DNA of 64,000 bases from Reichenbachiella agariperforans (GTDB lineage: Bacteria; Bacteroidota; Bacteroidia; Cytophagales; Cyclobacteriaceae), in assembly GCF_900142205.1 (NCBI RefSeq), contig NZ_FRAA01000006.1, positions 62,001-126,000 on the forward strand, read 5' to 3'. The translations under genes were made by a program, and so were the position numbers. Below are positions 19,882 through 28,961 of this stretch, piece by piece. Each line of letters opens with the position of its first letter. The first letter of the stretch is position 1. Under the pieces are notes generated by a model. The model saw nothing but the letters and a program-made list of their open reading frames with translations, made no database searches and was not told the DNA's origin.

Positions 19882-21000
19882 ATGTCAGAACAGAATAGAC
19901 GAAAATTCATCAAGGCAGGGAGTTTAGCCTTGGCGGCAGGAGTGACGGGTGCATTCGCATCCTGTACCACCGAGAAATCCCCCATCGAAACCCCAAACAT
20001 CAATTTCAACAATAACTACCAATGGAAGATGGTCACGACATGGCCACCTAATTTTCCTGTACTGGGACAAGGCTGTAAGCTCCTCGCCAAATGGGTGGAA
20101 CAAATGAGTGGAGGTCGCCTCAAAATCGAGGTGTATGGAGGGGGAGAATTGATTCCATCCTTGGAGTGCTTTGATGCCGTGAGTCATGGTGCGGTAGAGA
20201 TGATGAGTGGATCGGGCTACTATTGGGCTGGCAAGATTCCCGCAGCAACATTCTTTTCGTCTATCCCTTTTGGGGTGTCTGCTCAGCAGATGAACACCTG
20301 GATACTCAATGCTGGCGGACAAAAACTCTGGGAAGAAATATACGCGCCCTTCAATCTTATCCCACTACCTGGAGGCAACACCGGCCAGCAAGCAGGTGGC
20401 TGGTACAACAAAGAAATCAACACCATCGAAGACTACAAAGGCCTCAAAATCCGAATGCCTGGTATCGGAGGCAAGGTCATCAACAAGGTCGGAGGCACCT
20501 CAGTCCTCGTGGCTGGAGGAGAGTTGTTCACCAACCTAGAGCGTGGTGTGATCGATGCGACAGAATGGATCGGCCCTTATCATGACTACAAGATGGGGTT
20601 TCATCGGGTCGCCAAGCACTACTACTTCCCCGGCTGGCACGAACCCGGTACGGTATTAGAGATGGCCATGAACAAGGACAAGTACAACGAGCTACCCAAA
20701 GACCTTCAAGAAATCCTCTATGCAGCCATCATGCGCCTCAATCAATGGATGCTCCTGGAGTTCGATGCTCAAAACGCGATTTATCTCCAAAAAATGATCG
20801 ACGAAGGTGTCGATATTCGTGCCTTTTCGCCCGAAGTACTGGCGCCCCTGCGCCAAGCCTCCAAAGAGGTGATCACCGAGATGATCGATACGGACTCCCA
20901 AAGCAAAAAGGTCTATGAGCATTTTCAAGCCTACCGCAAGAAAGCGGAGGTGTGGAGCAAGGTGAGTGAGGGGAAGGGAGCAAGTAGTTTTAAAGTGTAA
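19882..21000 (+). CDS. TRAP transporter substrate-binding protein (DctP family), Tat-type signal
   Basis: A 372-residue periplasmic solute-binding protein of tripartite ATP-independent transporters. The N-terminus has a twin-arginine motif (NRRKFIKAG) followed by a hydrophobic stretch and GAFASC, a possible lipobox. The mature part has the DctP features: WPPNFPVLGQG, the QQAGGWYNKE segment and the ligand-arginine strand YKGLKIRMPG near residue 192. The WHEPGT region resembles the 2-oxoacid-binding branch (TakP-type), but the ligand cannot be fixed from sequence. No DctQ or DctM membrane subunit lies nearby, so it is an orphan here and must work with permeases elsewhere, if it transports at all. 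Confidence 0.88.
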   Translation: MSEQNRRKFIKAGSLALAAGVTGAFASCTTEKSPIETPNINFNNNYQWKMVTTWPPNFPVLGQGCKLLAKWVEQMSGGRLKIEVYGGGELIPSLECFDAVSHGAVEMMSGSGYYWAGKIPAATFFSSIPFGVSAQQMNTWILNAGGQKLWEEIYAPFNLIPLPGGNTGQQAGGWYNKEINTIEDYKGLKIRMPGIGGKVINKVGGTSVLVAGGELFTNLERGVIDATEWIGPYHDYKMGFHRVAKHYYFPGWHEPGTVLEMAMNKDKYNELPKDLQEILYAAIMRLNQWMLLEFDAQNAIYLQKMIDEGVDIRAFSPEVLAPLRQASKEVITEMIDTDSQSKKVYEHFQAYRKKAEVWSKVSEGKGASSFKV

Positions 21001-21031
21001 TTGAAGTCCTCGCCTAAAGCGAGGACTTCAA
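21001..21031 (+). terminator. Hairpin after the TRAP binding-protein gene
   Basis: A 13-bp perfect stem, TTGAAGTCCTCGC (21001-21013) and its complement (21019-21031), with a 5-nt loop starts at the base after the stop codon. The run following it is AT-rich, not a pure T-tract. Confidence 0.7.
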
Positions 21032-21056
21032 TATTATATAGGGAATAAGGTTTATA

Positions 21057-21094
21057 AACAAAGAAGGCTCATCAATTGATGAGCCTTCTTTGTT
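21057..21094 (-). terminator. 38-bp perfect palindrome, terminator of glmM
   Basis: Two 19-bp arms (21057-21075 and 21076-21094, beginning AACAAAGAAGGC) meet with no loop bases and lie 15 bp beyond the glmM stop. Between convergent genes it could act in both directions. Confidence 0.75.
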
Positions 21095-21109
21095 GGTGTT
21101 TTGTGAGTT

Positions 21110-22507
21110 TTAGTCCTCGATTTTTTCGGTCACGATTTCTTTGATATCCATCATGATTTTTTTGGCGAGTACCTCGGCGGTGTTTTTGGACTCGGACTCA
21201 GAGTAGATGCGGATGATAGGTTCTGTGTTTGACTTTCTCAAGTGCACCCATTCGCTATCAAAATCTATCTTCACACCGTCCACGGTGTTGATCGGGTGTT
21301 TTTCGTACTTTTTCTGAATCTGTGCCAGTACATCATCCACGTCAATATCCTTGGTAAGGTCTATCTTGTTTTTGGAGATGTGGTAGTTAGGGTAGGTCGC
21401 TCTCATGAAAGAAGACGACTTACCAAATTTTGCTAGAGCGGTCAAAAATAGCGCAATACCCACGAGCGCGTCACGTCCATAGTGGAGCTCTGGGTAGATG
21501 ATGCCGCCGTTGCCTTCTCCTCCGATGATGGCGTTGGTTTCTTTCATTTTGGTCACGACGTTCACCTCGCCTACCGCAGATGCTTCGTAGCTACCACCGT
21601 TTTTCAAGGTGACATCTTTGAGTGCGCGTGTAGAAGACATGTTAGACACTGTATTGCCCGGAGTGTTTTTCAGGACATAATCAGCGATCATGACGAGTGA
21701 GTATTCTTCGCCGAATGGCTCGCCACTGTCCGAGACGAATGCCAAGCGATCCACATCTGGGTCTACTACGATCCCAAGATTGTAGCGATTGTTTTCTACC
21801 TCATTGCAGATGTGTGTGATGTTCTCTGGAAGTGGTTCTGGGTTGTGTGGAAACAATCCGTTTGGTTCATCAAATAGTATTTTGTAATCCTGAACGCCTA
21901 ATTTATCTAGCAACTTAGGAATCGCAATTGCGCCTGTAGAATTGACGGCATCTACTGCGATCTTCATGTTGGCAGCCTGTATTGCCTCGACATCTACGAG
22001 TCCTAGTTCTAGAATTCTATCGATATGAAAATCGATGTAGGTGTCATTGCTTTCGAAAGAGCCAAGGTCCTTAGACTGTACATATTCGATTTCACCTTGT
22101 TCGGCGATTTCTAGTACGCGTTGACCTTGGACGTCTGAGATGAATTCTCCGTCTTTGTTTAGGAGTTTCAGAGCATTCCAGCCGTTAGGGTTGTGGCTTG
22201 CTGTGATGATGATACCGCCAGAGGCTTGTTCTGTGGGTACAGCCATTTCGACTGTAGGAGTGGTCGAGAGGCCTAGATCGACTACATCTATGCCGAGGCT
22301 TTGTAGGGTGCCAGATACCATCTTGGTAATCAAATCACCTGATGGTCTTGCATCTCTACCAATGACAATTTTATTGCTGTCACTGTTTTCCTTGGTCCAT
22401 TGGCCAAACGCTGCTGCATATTTTACAACATCATTTGGTGTCAGAGCCTCACCTTCCTTGCCACCAATTGTTCCCCGTATTCCAGAGATTGATTTTATTA
22501 ACGTCAT
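21110..22507 (-). CDS. glmM: Phosphoglucosamine mutase
   Basis: A 465-residue alpha-D-phosphohexomutase that converts glucosamine-6-phosphate to glucosamine-1-phosphate for peptidoglycan and LPS precursors. It begins with ISGIRGTIGG, has the phosphoserine loop TASHNPNGWNALK near residue 103, the metal-binding DPDVDRLAFV near residue 240, and the sugar-binding GGEGNGGIIYP in place of the shorter GEQSGH. This Bacteroidota form is sometimes annotated phosphomannomutase/phosphoglucomutase, so exact specificity is less certain than the family. Single-gene unit with its own palindromic terminator. Confidence 0.88.
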   Translation of the reverse strand: MTLIKSISGIRGTIGGKEGEALTPNDVVKYAAAFGQWTKENSDSNKIVIGRDARPSGDLITKMVSGTLQSLGIDVVDLGLSTTPTVEMAVPTEQASGGIIITASHNPNGWNALKLLNKDGEFISDVQGQRVLEIAEQGEIEYVQSKDLGSFESNDTYIDFHIDRILELGLVDVEAIQAANMKIAVDAVNSTGAIAIPKLLDKLGVQDYKILFDEPNGLFPHNPEPLPENITHICNEVENNRYNLGIVVDPDVDRLAFVSDSGEPFGEEYSLVMIADYVLKNTPGNTVSNMSSTRALKDVTLKNGGSYEASAVGEVNVVTKMKETNAIIGGEGNGGIIYPELHYGRDALVGIALFLTALAKFGKSSSFMRATYPNYHISKNKIDLTKDIDVDDVLAQIQKKYEKHPINTVDGVKIDFDSEWVHLRKSNTEPIIRIYSESESKNTAEVLAKKIMMDIKEIVTEKIED

Positions 22508-22619
22508 CTACGCGTGTAGTTTTTTGGGAGCGCAAAGGTATTCAAAGCTTTCAAAGCACAAAGTGAAATGTAACTTAGTAATACTGATGCAACTAGTCCC
22601 CGGTTAGTTTCTAGGTTAG

Positions 22620-22850
22620 TTATTTGAAGTTTTTCATGACCTTATCCACCTCGTTGTCTGGGTTGCCACAAGATTCGCCAGGTGTCATAGTCTTGCCACA
22701 GTAGCCACATGGCTCACCTGTTTTGTTCAAGTAAGGGTTCTGCGAAGCACACGTCCCTTTAAATTCCCCGTTTTTCAAGAAAATGAGCCTTACACTCATG
22801 AAAATGAAAAACACCGCTATAAACCCGATTCCTAAAAGTACTGTTGTCAT
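22620..22850 (-). CDS. Small cysteine-rich single-span membrane protein
   Basis: A 76-residue protein from ATG 22850; a TTG at 22871 would add seven residues and is less likely. One membrane segment fills residues 3-23 (LLGIGFIAVFFIFMSV), followed by a soluble tail with five cysteines (GTCASQ, PCGYCGK, ESCGN), which could bind metal or form disulfides. I associate small proteins of this form with Bacteroidota genomes; no function is known. The C-terminus is lysine-rich. Confidence 0.65.
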   Translation of the reverse strand: MTTVLLGIGFIAVFFIFMSVRLIFLKNGEFKGTCASQNPYLNKTGEPCGYCGKTMTPGESCGNPDNEVDKVMKNFK

Positions 22851-22969
22851 AATTTCGAATACTTGCTGCAAATTTATACATTAAAGCGAATAGCTTTGTT
22901 GAATCTGGGTCGAAAAGAATCCAAGATCCTTATCTAATGTCAACAACTATCACCTTCAAATAATTCATT

Positions 22970-23770
22970 ATGTCAGAATCAAGAAGTAAGCCAGATGTGA
23001 AGCGTCCTGAAAAATTGGCAGCATTTGATCGACTATTGACCGTCATGGATGAGCTGCGAGAGAACTGCCCGTGGGACAAAAAGCAGACTTGGGAGACACT
23101 TCGATACTTGACTATCGAGGAGACTTACGAGCTATCAGACGCGATCTTAGAAAGTGACGGTGAGGAGGTGAAAAAGGAATTGGGAGATTTGATGCTTCAT
23201 CTCGTGTTTTACGCTCGGATCGCACAGGAGAAGGGAGACTTTGACGTGGCAGATGTGCTGCATGCCATCTGTGACAAATTGATCTACAGACACCCACACA
23301 TCTATGGTGATACCAAAGCTGACGATGAGGAGCAGGTCAAGGCCAACTGGGAGAAACTCAAGCTCAAAGAGAAGGGCAATAGGTCTGTATTAGGAGGAGT
23401 GCCTAAATCGCTCCCCGCGATGGTAAAAGCCATGCGTATTCAGGAAAAAGCACGTGGAGTGGGTTTTGACTGGGATGATCAGGAGCAAGTCTGGGGCAAA
23501 GTTCAAGAGGAGCTGGAGGAGTTCAAAGTAGAAATCGATCAGGGCAACAAGGAGGAAGCACTCAGCGAGTTTGGTGATATTCTGTTTTCGATGGTCAATT
23601 ATGCACGCTTCGTTGGAATAGATCCCGAAGAGGCCCTAGAGCGTACTAATAAGAAGTTCATCAAGCGTTTTCAGTACCTAGAGATAGAAAGCAAGAAGGA
23701 CGGCAAGCAGATGGGCGAAATGAGCCTAGAAGAGATGGACGCCTACTGGGAAAAAGCAAAGTCGCTGTAG
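22970..23770 (+). CDS. mazG: Nucleoside triphosphate pyrophosphohydrolase MazG
   Basis: A 266-residue all-helical NTP pyrophosphatase that removes non-canonical or excess nucleotides. Both tandem MazG modules are visible: the first with ENCPWDKKQTWETL and EETYELSDA plus KKELGDLMLHLV (metal-binding EExxE...ExxD) near 30-80, and the second with VQEELEEFKVE and LSEFGDILFSMVNYAR near 170-215. The length matches E. coli MazG. The acyltransferase gene starts 11 bp after its stop. Confidence 0.95.
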   Translation: MSESRSKPDVKRPEKLAAFDRLLTVMDELRENCPWDKKQTWETLRYLTIEETYELSDAILESDGEEVKKELGDLMLHLVFYARIAQEKGDFDVADVLHAICDKLIYRHPHIYGDTKADDEEQVKANWEKLKLKEKGNRSVLGGVPKSLPAMVKAMRIQEKARGVGFDWDDQEQVWGKVQEELEEFKVEIDQGNKEEALSEFGDILFSMVNYARFVGIDPEEALERTNKKFIKRFQYLEIESKKDGKQMGEMSLEEMDAYWEKAKSL

Positions 23771-23781
23771 TCAGTTGTCCC

Positions 23782-24831
23782 GTGGCTATTCTTGATCTCA
23801 AAATATTCGACAGGCTCCGTCGCATCGTCCAAAGTGAGGATAGAATAGAGGCGTTTGATTTTGTCAGGAGTATGGCGGCATTGTCTGTCATCGTGACGCA
23901 TTTCGAAATTTTAGAGACTTACAGCATTGATATCGATGCTTTTTTTATCCTCTCAGGATATTTAGTGGTACAGATGCTGAGTCGAGAGGAACCCATGGTC
24001 AATCAGCGATACTTCGTCAGCAGATGGACGAAAATTATTCCTTCCTATTTTTTCTTTCTAGTTGCGGCATTCTTGATCGGAAAACTATTTTTTGCAGAGA
24101 TTTATGGAGAGAATCTACCCAAGCTGAGTGAATGGAAGCAGTATTTTCTTTTCTATCGCAATTATGCGGGCCTTCCACATAGATGGGCATTTGAGCATGT
24201 TTGGACGCTTTGTGTTGAGGAGCATTTTTATGTTTTGATATGGATTGTATCTTTAGCTGCGGTGAGTAGGGTTTCATTTCGGAGGTATGCCGTTTGGTTT
24301 TCATGTTTCGTGATTGTTTGTTGTGTCATAGCTAAGGTGCAGGCGATGTACACCGATATTGCGGAGTACCCGACCTACACACACAACCGTCTCGATGCAT
24401 TCTGTTATGGGGCTTTGATTTTTCTATTCCGAGATCAAATTCGAAACATGAAGTTTTTTCAAAGTGGCTTTTTCTGCCTTATCGCTGGGGGAATGTTGCT
24501 GCTGATCACGCAGATAGATCAGACGACATATCAGCTGGGTTTGAGAATCACTTCGCCGCTGCTGCTGGCTTATGTATTGGTGTATTTGACTCAGTTTCGA
24601 TTTCACCGTGTGTTTAGAATTCTGGCGTATTATAGCTACAATGCCTATCTGTGGCACTTTTTTATTTTGATTCCCATTGTGCATTATTGGGGCTATAGTG
24701 TGGTTGGTTTCGTGATTTACTTTGGAGGAACGGTGGTATTGGCTTTTTTATCAACACATTTTGTGGAGGATATTTTCATCCAAAGAAGGACTCAATTATT
24801 TGAATTTTTGTTCAAAAACAAGCGGGTTTGA
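23782..24831 (+). CDS. Membrane acyltransferase (acyltransferase 3 family)
   Basis: A 349-residue integral membrane protein with about 9-10 hydrophobic spans. The acyltransferase-3 hallmarks are present: RSMAALSVIVTHFE with the catalytic histidine near residue 38, DAFFILSGYLV near residue 52, and a central WTLCVEEHFYV. Such enzymes O-acylate surface sugars or peptidoglycan. The chosen start is GTG at 23782; no ATG precedes the first conserved motif, and the next in-frame ATG would cut into it. It follows mazG by 11 bp and may be cotranscribed. Confidence 0.88.
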   Translation: MAILDLKIFDRLRRIVQSEDRIEAFDFVRSMAALSVIVTHFEILETYSIDIDAFFILSGYLVVQMLSREEPMVNQRYFVSRWTKIIPSYFFFLVAAFLIGKLFFAEIYGENLPKLSEWKQYFLFYRNYAGLPHRWAFEHVWTLCVEEHFYVLIWIVSLAAVSRVSFRRYAVWFSCFVIVCCVIAKVQAMYTDIAEYPTYTHNRLDAFCYGALIFLFRDQIRNMKFFQSGFFCLIAGGMLLLITQIDQTTYQLGLRITSPLLLAYVLVYLTQFRFHRVFRILAYYSYNAYLWHFFILIPIVHYWGYSVVGFVIYFGGTVVLAFLSTHFVEDIFIQRRTQLFEFLFKNKRV

Positions 24832-24891
24832 TGGGGGTTGGCGGGCAGACTGCCTTTATTTACATTTCGAAACGAAGAGATTGATTAGGAT

Positions 24892-25380
24892 ATGAAACCA
24901 AATATAAGAGTAGGTTATGGCTATGATGTCCACCAGCTGGCAGAGGGAGAGGAGTTTTGGCTAGGAGGTATTTTGGTGCCACATACACATGGTGCAGTGG
25001 GACACTCTGATGCCGATGTGTTGATACATGTTATCTGCGACGCACTGCTAGGTGCAGCGAATATGAGAGATATTGGCTATCACTTTGCGGACACAGACCC
25101 CAAATTCAAAGGAATAGATAGCAAGATCTTGCTAACAGAAGTAATGAATCTGATCAGGGAGGCAGGTTATGAAGTTGGAAATATAGATTCTACGATCTGT
25201 CTACAACGGCCTAAGGTTAACCCACATATCAGCGAGATGAAACGAGTCTTGGCAGAAGTGATGGAAATGGAAGTTGAAGATGTGTCTATCAAAGCAACTA
25301 CTACAGAGAAGCTCGGTTTTGTGGGCAAAGAAGAGGGGGTATCTGCGCATGCGACGGTTTTAATCTATAGAAATGCCTAA
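24892..25380 (+). CDS. ispF: 2-C-methyl-D-erythritol 2,4-cyclodiphosphate synthase
   Basis: A 162-residue enzyme of the MEP isoprenoid pathway. The metal site is formed by Asp and His in YGYDVHQL near residues 10-13 plus the histidine in AVGHSDADV. The substrate-binding DALLGAANMRDIGYHF and C-terminal KATTTEKLGFVGKEEG complete the family pattern. It overlaps the next gene (mnmD) by 8 bp, so the two are cotranscribed. Confidence 0.97.
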   Translation: MKPNIRVGYGYDVHQLAEGEEFWLGGILVPHTHGAVGHSDADVLIHVICDALLGAANMRDIGYHFADTDPKFKGIDSKILLTEVMNLIREAGYEVGNIDSTICLQRPKVNPHISEMKRVLAEVMEMEVEDVSIKATTTEKLGFVGKEEGVSAHATVLIYRNA

Positions 25381-26056
25381 AGTAGAAATTTTCGAGACTA
25401 AAGACGGTTCTCATTCGCTGCTCTTGCCAGAGATGAACGAAACCTATCACTCTACTCATGGAGCGATCACCGAAGCGCAGTATGTGTTTTTGGAGAAGGG
25501 GCTGGCGCACTATCGTGAGAGGAATCCTGATCAACAGGTGATTCGGGTACTAGAGATCGGGTTTGGCACAGGGCTCAACGCTTGGCTGACAGCTTTAGAA
25601 ACCAATAAATCTATGGAATCGCTGGTGTACACGTCCCTAGAAAAATATCCATTGGCCAAAGAGGTGACCGATCAGCTGAACTATGTAGGGCAGCTGGGAG
25701 ATGAAAATGGGCAAGAGGTTTTTGATCGCGTACACGCAGTGGCGTGGAATGAGCAGCAAAAGATCACGGAGCTATTCTCCCTGATCAAGGTAGAAACGGA
25801 TGTTTTCCAGTTTGAAGTAGAGGAGGCCGTTTATGATTTGATCTTTTTTGATGCCTTTGCCCCCTCAAAGCAACCAGAGATGTGGAGCCCAGAGGTGTTG
25901 GCTAAAATGTATCAGGGACTGGCGCAAAATGGTGTGTTGGTTACTTATTGTGCACAAGGGCAATTTAAAAGAGATATCAAGTCGGCAGGCTTTGAAATTG
26001 AAGAATTACCAGGGCCTCCAGGAAAAAAGGAAATGACAAGGGCGACAAAGCGGTAG
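25373..26056 (+). CDS. mnmD: tRNA (5-methylaminomethyl-2-thiouridine)(34) methyltransferase, MnmD
   Basis: A 227-residue single-domain version of the methyltransferase half of MnmC, which finishes mnm5s2U at the tRNA wobble position. SAM-binding RVLEIGFGTGLNAWLT lies near residue 55, and the catalytic LIFFDAFAPSKQPEMW near residue 160. The FAD oxidase domain of E. coli MnmC is missing, as in other bacteria that carry only MnmD. Its start codon is inside the end of ispF (8-bp overlap). Confidence 0.92.
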   Translation: MPKVEIFETKDGSHSLLLPEMNETYHSTHGAITEAQYVFLEKGLAHYRERNPDQQVIRVLEIGFGTGLNAWLTALETNKSMESLVYTSLEKYPLAKEVTDQLNYVGQLGDENGQEVFDRVHAVAWNEQQKITELFSLIKVETDVFQFEVEEAVYDLIFFDAFAPSKQPEMWSPEVLAKMYQGLAQNGVLVTYCAQGQFKRDIKSAGFEIEELPGPPGKKEMTRATKR

Positions 26057-26157
26057 AGTTTTAGCACTTTTGGCGGTTCAACTATTAGATAGGAAGGAAC
26101 CATTGGTAAGTGGATTAAATTATATTTGTTCTAATCAATGAATACTTTGAGAATTCA

Positions 26158-27498
26158 ATGAGAATAGTAATAGCAGGCGCGGGAGATGTAGGCTTTCATT
26201 TGGCAAAACTTTTGGCATATGAAGCACACGATATTAACATCATTGATACGGATGATGATCGATTACAGTATATCTCTAATCATCTAGACGTACACACGAC
26301 GAAAGGCAATTCGACCTCCTACAAGGTCCTGGAAGATGCACAGGTCGCCAAGGCAGACTTACTGATCGCTGTGACAGAGTCTGAGACAACTAATATCACC
26401 ACCTCCATCATTGGGAAGAATCTCGGAGCGCGAAAGACCATTGCTCGTGTCACTAATACCGAATACATACAGCGGAAAGATATTTTGGATCTCAAAACGA
26501 TAGGGATCGATGAGGTTATATCCCCTGAGTCACTAGCGGCCAAGGAGATCAAGCGGCTCCTTAAAGAAAATGCTCTGACAGATAATTTTGATTTCGAAAA
26601 AGGATGTCTATCTCTCGTAGGCATATTGATCGATGAGGAGTCAGAGCTCAAGGATAAAACGCTAGTCGAAACAGCCTATCTCAATCCTGATTATTCCTTT
26701 ATCACGGTAGCGATACTGAGAGGTGAGGAGACGATTATTCCTCATGGGGATAACAAGTTTCAGGTCAATGATCATGCATACTTTATCTGTCAGCCTGATG
26801 GTGTGGATCGTGTGCTGGATCTAGCTGGTAAACAAAGGGAGTCTATCAAGAATGTGATGATCCTCGGCGGTAGCAAAATAGGCATACAAGCCGCTAGACA
26901 GCTAAGCAAAAAATACAACATCAAGTTAATCGAGCAGGATAGGGACAAGTGTTTTGATCTAGCCGATGAGCTCCCCAACACCATGATCATCAATGGTGAC
27001 GGTAGAGATGTCGAACTACTCAAGGAAGAAGGAATCGACGATATGGATGCCTTCATCGCAGTGACTGGTAACTCTGAGACCAATATGATCTCTTCGCTAG
27101 TCGCCAAAAATCATAATGTGCCCAAAACTATCTCGCTCGTCGAGAACATGGACTACATCCACCTCTCTCAAAACATAGGTGTGGACACGATGATCAATAA
27201 GAAACTAATCGCGGCGAGTTTTATCTTCCGTTATATCCGAAAGGGACAGGTCGTCAACATGACAACCATCCATGGAGTAGATGCTGAGATCGTAGAGTTC
27301 GAGGTGAAAGAGGGGTCTAAGATATTGGAGGCTGAGCTTCGAAATCTTAATTTTCCTCAATCGGCGTTGATCGGGGGAGTGATCAGAGGCGATCGTGGCA
27401 TTACGGCGAGAGGAAATTTCACCTTTGAGCCCAAAGACCGTGTTGTAGTGCTTTCCAAACCAGAGTGTATTCGAAAAGTAGAAGGCTTTTTCAAATGA
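26158..27498 (+). CDS. trkA: Trk potassium transporter regulatory subunit TrkA
   Basis: A 446-residue peripheral protein that gates the TrkH channel in response to nucleotides. Two repeats are visible, each an RCK Rossmann domain plus a TrkA_C domain: the first starts MRIVIAGAGDVGFHLAKLL (GxGxxG), the second with IKNVMILGGSKIGIQAA near residue 232, where the glycine motif is less canonical. Its stop overlaps the trkH start (ATGA), so the two are translationally coupled. Confidence 0.96.
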   Translation: MRIVIAGAGDVGFHLAKLLAYEAHDINIIDTDDDRLQYISNHLDVHTTKGNSTSYKVLEDAQVAKADLLIAVTESETTNITTSIIGKNLGARKTIARVTNTEYIQRKDILDLKTIGIDEVISPESLAAKEIKRLLKENALTDNFDFEKGCLSLVGILIDEESELKDKTLVETAYLNPDYSFITVAILRGEETIIPHGDNKFQVNDHAYFICQPDGVDRVLDLAGKQRESIKNVMILGGSKIGIQAARQLSKKYNIKLIEQDRDKCFDLADELPNTMIINGDGRDVELLKEEGIDDMDAFIAVTGNSETNMISSLVAKNHNVPKTISLVENMDYIHLSQNIGVDTMINKKLIAASFIFRYIRKGQVVNMTTIHGVDAEIVEFEVKEGSKILEAELRNLNFPQSALIGGVIRGDRGITARGNFTFEPKDRVVVLSKPECIRKVEGFFK

Positions 27499-28952
27499 GA
27501 TTTAACTACAAAGTCATCCTGAATGTACTGAGCCTGCTCATCTTGCTCAATGGCGCCTTTATGATGACTTGTATCCCGTTCAGTTGGTATTTCGGAGGCA
27601 AAGACATGAATGCCTTGTTAATATCAGGCGTATCAGCGATGGTGATTGGCTATGTGGTATTTGTGATCACACGACGTAATCGCTCCAAAGAACTAAAAAA
27701 GAAGGATGGCTACTTGATTGTAACGTTGGGCTGGTTGTCCATGTCTTTGTTTGGTACGCTTCCATATTTGCTGAGCGGTGCGATCCCTAGTTTTACAGAT
27801 GCATTTTTTGAGACCGTATCCGGGTTTACTACTACAGGAGCTACGGTCCTGACGGACATAGAGGCGCTAGACAAGGGCATTTTGTTTTGGCGTAGTTTGA
27901 CGCAGTGGATTGGAGGGATGGGTATCATCGTGTTGGCAGTGGCCATATTGCCGCTATTGGGTATTGGAGGTATGCAGCTGTTCGTGGCGGAGGCGCCAGG
28001 GATATCTCCTGACAAGCTAAAGCCTCGAATCACTGAGACGGCAAAACGACTATGGTTCATCTATGTCGCATTGACCCTAACCGAAATGACTCTTCTGTGG
28101 GCAGGAGGAATGACCTTCTACGATGCGATCAACCATGCCCTGACGACTATGGCAACTGGTGGATTCTCTACCAAAAATGCTAGTGTAGCACACTTCAATT
28201 CCCCCTTTATTCAATATGTCATTATTGTCTTCATGTTTTTGGCAGGGACTAACTTTACGGTTACCTATTTTGCACTGCATGGCAAGATGAAGACTGTATT
28301 TAAGAATGAGGAGTTTCGCTTTTATGTGTTGTTGACGGTACTCGTGACGGTTTTGATCACGATAGGGATATACCAAACACAGGGAACGTCTATAGAGCTG
28401 TCGATACGCGAAGGGCTTTTTCAGGTGGTCTCTATCATGACAACTACGGGATATGTCAGTGCCGATTATACACAGTGGCCGTATGAAATTGTGCTGTTAC
28501 TTTTCGTCCTCATGTTTGTAGGAGCTAGTGCCGGTAGTACCGCTGGAGGAGTTAAGATCGTACGTCATTTGATCTTGGTAAAAAACAGTGTACTAGAATT
28601 GAAACGGCAATTGCATCCTTCTGCGATTTTGCCCGTTCGCTTCAATGGCAAAGCGGTGCACAAGGATATCACTTTTAACATCCTAGCCTTTATCATGATC
28701 TATGTGAGCATCTTTGCGCTAGGGTCTATTCTGATGGCGTTTTTAGGGCTTGATTTTATGACCGCTATTAGCTCAGTGGCAACCTGTCTGGGTAATATTG
28801 GCCCTGGATTGGGTGATGTGGGACCTGTTGATCATTTTGGCAATATACCTATGGTAGGTAAGTGGGTGCTGTGTATGCTAATGCTGCTTGGGAGATTAGA
28901 GCTGTTTACTGTATTGATTTTGTTCACTCCATATTTTTGGAGAAAAATATAA
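27495..28952 (+). CDS. trkH: Trk potassium uptake channel TrkH
   Basis: A 485-residue membrane protein with about ten spans and four pore-loop repeats. Selectivity-filter-like segments are seen at SGFTTTGATVL, TTMATGGFSTK, IMTTTGYVSADY and ATCLGNIGPGLG, and the GASAGSTAGGVKIVR motif is typical of Trk/Ktr. The start is ATG 27495, which shares the ATGA overlap with trkA; a longer frame from 27465 would lie inside trkA and is rejected. lgt begins 9 bp downstream and may be in the same unit. Confidence 0.96.
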   Translation: MRFNYKVILNVLSLLILLNGAFMMTCIPFSWYFGGKDMNALLISGVSAMVIGYVVFVITRRNRSKELKKKDGYLIVTLGWLSMSLFGTLPYLLSGAIPSFTDAFFETVSGFTTTGATVLTDIEALDKGILFWRSLTQWIGGMGIIVLAVAILPLLGIGGMQLFVAEAPGISPDKLKPRITETAKRLWFIYVALTLTEMTLLWAGGMTFYDAINHALTTMATGGFSTKNASVAHFNSPFIQYVIIVFMFLAGTNFTVTYFALHGKMKTVFKNEEFRFYVLLTVLVTVLITIGIYQTQGTSIELSIREGLFQVVSIMTTTGYVSADYTQWPYEIVLLLFVLMFVGASAGSTAGGVKIVRHLILVKNSVLELKRQLHPSAILPVRFNGKAVHKDITFNILAFIMIYVSIFALGSILMAFLGLDFMTAISSVATCLGNIGPGLGDVGPVDHFGNIPMVGKWVLCMLMLLGRLELFTVLILFTPYFWRKI

Positions 28953-28961
28953 AAGAGACCT

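Noticed and set aside
21057-21094. The 38-bp perfect palindrome as a recombination or attachment site
   Set aside because: It lies just past the stop of glmM between convergent genes and is best explained as a terminator.
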